Assembly (NCBI GenBank): GCA_003451675.1
Contig: DMCY01000028.1
Span: 1 to 64,000, forward strand
From: Candidatus Atribacteria bacterium
GTDB taxonomy: Bacteria > Atribacterota > JS1 > SB-45 > 34-128
Length of the DNA stretch: 64,000 bases
Reading direction: 5' to 3'
This document shows, one piece after another, positions 62,590-64,000 of this stretch (the first letter of the stretch is position 1; each line of letters begins with the position of its first letter). Both the position numbers and the translations under genes were made by a program. The notes beneath the pieces are model-generated. The model saw only the letters and a program-made list of their open reading frames with translations. It was not told the origin of the DNA and searched no databases.

Positions 62590-62839
62590 TTTAGTAATCA
62601 GAGACTATCAAAATCTATGAGGGGAGGCCCTTTAACAAACTTTTTAGTAGCAAGTAGGACAGGCAAGATGCCTGTCCTACTCCCCCTCACCCTAACCCTC
62701 TCCCACCGAGGGGAGAGGGTTAGGGTGATTGCCTCGATTCCTGCCGTCACTCGTGAGGATTTTATAGACAGGCGAGATAACCCATGTTGGCGAGTTTGAT
62801 GAATCAAACCCCTACAGGGAATTCATTAAATACCTATAC
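62590..62839. repeat. cluster of palindromic repeats at the convergent gene ends
   Basis: GTAGGACAGGCAAG...CTTGCCTGTCCTAC-type palindrome at 62654-62680, a CCCTCACCCTAACCCTCTCCC/GGGAGAGGGTTAGGGTGA hairpin at 62685-62728, a partial GACAGGCGAGATAACCC at about 62768 and a GAGTTTGATGAATCAAACCCCTAC repeat at about 62791-62814. Frames of about 60 codons on both strands here are by-products of the repeats. Confidence 0.75.
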
Positions 62840-64000
62840 CTAAAAGACTTTTTTAATTTTTAAGGTTAATTCTTTTTGGGTTTTAGTTAGGGTTTTAAGT
62901 TCCTGGTTAGATTTCTTTAAATCAATCATCAGGTTTTGGACTTTTTTCGAATCCTTTAGTATTACAGGGTCGCATAGTTGTTTCTCTATTGCGGCTTTAT
63001 TTTTTTCTAAAACCTTTATTCTTTCTTCGGCTGATTTTAGTGTATCCAGAATATCTTTATTCCGTCGGTAGAGACGATTTCGTTCTTCTGCTTCTTTCTG
63101 TTTTCTCAGCTTATCCAAGGTTTTTATTTTTAACTTCGATTGTTCCACTCTTTTAGTTTTAGCAGCTAACTCACCATCATTAGTTTCTGCCAGCAATTGA
63201 GTTCGCTTTTCTATAAAATAGGAATAGTTCCCGGGATAATCATAAATCCGCCCATCGCGAATTTCAATTACCCGGGTTATCAGACTGTCTAAAAAGAAAC
63301 GGTCATGAGATACAATCAAGATAGTCCCGCTGTATTTTAATAAAGCTTGCTGAAACAATTCTTTAGTTGTAATGTCTAGGTGATTGGTTGGTTCATCGAG
63401 TATTAAAAAATTAGATTCCTGCATCAGAATCTTTGCCAAAGCCAGGCGGGATTTTTCTCCTCCGGAGAGAACACTAATCGGTTTATAAACAGCATCACCG
63501 GAGAAGAGGAAAGCTCCCAACAAATTTCTCCTTTCTCCGGTAGTCATAGAACTTGGTTCAGCAGATATTTCCTCCCAGATAGAATTATTATAGTTGAGAT
63601 TTTCAGAGCTTTCCTGAGAGAAGAAAGCCAGATTTACTTTATGCCCTAAATCTACTGTGCCGGCAGTCGGTCTTTCTCTTTTGCTGATTAATCGGGAAAG
63701 GGTAGATTTGCCTGCCCCGTTTACCCCCACCAGAGCTACTCTTTCGCCCCGGTGTAAGGTAAAATTTAGTCCGTTGAATACGGCAATTTCTTCATATTTT
63801 TTGGCAAGGTTCTCTACACTTACCACTTTATCCCCGCTTCGGGGACATTTGGGAAAATAGATGGCTGCTTTTTTCGGCGCTTTATCAATTTTTACTATTT
63901 GAATTTTTTCCAGCATCTTTATTCTGCTTTGCACCTGGGCTGCCTTAGTGTTTTTGTAACGAAATCTTTCGATGAAGGCTTCAGTCTTAGCTATCTTTTC
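62840..64000 (-). CDS. ABC-F family ATPase, C-terminal part (gene runs off the window)
   Basis: The frame is open to the right edge; the missing N-terminal half lies beyond 64000. Visible are the ABC-F linker (RFRYKNTKAAQVQSRIKMLEK), the second ATPase domain with Walker A GVNGAGKST, signature LSGGEKSRLALAKIL and Walker B FLILDEPTNHLD, and a C-terminal coiled-coil domain of about 110 residues (AEERIKVLEKNKAAIEKQL), as in Uup. ABC-F proteins act on ribosomes as translation or resistance factors. It is convergent with the nucleotidase gene and the only clear minus-strand gene of the window. Confidence 0.92.
   Translation of the reverse strand, partial: EKIAKTEAFIERFRYKNTKAAQVQSRIKMLEKIQIVKIDKAPKKAAIYFPKCPRSGDKVVSVENLAKKYEEIAVFNGLNFTLHRGERVALVGVNGAGKSTLSRLISKRERPTAGTVDLGHKVNLAFFSQESSENLNYNNSIWEEISAEPSSMTTGERRNLLGAFLFSGDAVYKPISVLSGGEKSRLALAKILMQESNFLILDEPTNHLDITTKELFQQALLKYSGTILIVSHDRFFLDSLITRVIEIRDGRIYDYPGNYSYFIEKRTQLLAETNDGELAAKTKRVEQSKLKIKTLDKLRKQKEAEERNRLYRRNKDILDTLKSAEERIKVLEKNKAAIEKQLCDPVILKDSKKVQNLMIDLKKSNQELKTLTKTQKELTLKIKKVF

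Noticed and set aside
62598..62807. Frames of 60-69 aa on both strands after the second nucleotidase
   Set aside because: They arise from the palindromic repeats; such frames recur at every copy of these repeats and are not genes.

Overview
The window is AT-rich, gene-dense and almost entirely plus-strand. The best guess for its source is an uncultured member of Atribacterota (OP9/JS1 group). The main clue is a bacterial microcompartment (BMC) operon with deoxyribose-phosphate aldolase, CoA-acylating aldehyde dehydrogenase, PduL, PduS-like and RpiB but no diol dehydratase or glycyl-radical enzyme, which is the pattern described for that phylum. Outer-membrane proteins (two TolC-like proteins, a beta-barrel) show a diderm envelope, while several promoters fit the Firmicutes sigma-H consensus. 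The taxonomic call is inference; no rRNA gene is present.

Region 1 (1-11.2 kb), sugar uptake and catabolism: a ROK regulator with its own promoter and operator, an ABC sugar importer (binding protein, two permeases, one single-domain ATPase), tRNA-Asn, mannitol-1-phosphate dehydrogenase, a PfkB kinase, a D-lyxose isomerase-like cupin, an AllA-like cupin and an L-rhamnose isomerase-like protein. Region 2 (11.4-19.7 kb), the BMC operon behind a strong TTGACA/TAAAAT promoter: one BMC-H, one BMC-T and four BMC-P shell proteins, PduS-like electron carrier, aldehyde dehydrogenase, RpiB, DeoC, PduL and a DeoR regulator. DeoC should release acetaldehyde, which the dehydrogenase and PduL turn into acetyl-CoA and acetyl phosphate.

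Region 3 (19.7-32.5 kb): a LiaF-like membrane protein; a TetR-controlled FtsX-type ABC system with a LolA-like protein and a beta-barrel; fabK preceded by a 3'-terminal remnant of fabH; a second nitronate monooxygenase-like protein; a REP-associated tyrosine transposase; and a 636-aa protein I do not recognise. Region 4 (32.7-50.9 kb): YgiQ radical SAM protein; a TolC-TolC-MacA-MacB-MacB exporter; a LysM-tailed 5'-nucleotidase; DUF2207-LemA; DUF1232; MFS; HD; GNAT; TPR; and a proteasome-fold peptidase whose predicted N-terminal nucleophile is serine.

Region 5 (50.9-54.2 kb): an AbiEi/AbiEii toxin-antitoxin pair between two diverged copies of a 209-bp non-coding repeat. Region 6 (54.3-62.6 kb): a c-di-GMP-I (GEMM) riboswitch with an intrinsic terminator in front of a secreted subtilisin-like lipoprotein, followed by a BsuPI-type proteinase inhibitor, a DUF3857/transglutaminase protein, a frameshifted caspase-like lipoprotein with the same leader and C-terminal Ig-like domain as the subtilisin, a collapsed second inhibitor gene, and a second 5'-nucleotidase. 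An ABC-F ATPase on the minus strand runs off the right edge. Intergenic spaces are packed with several families of short palindromic repeats.
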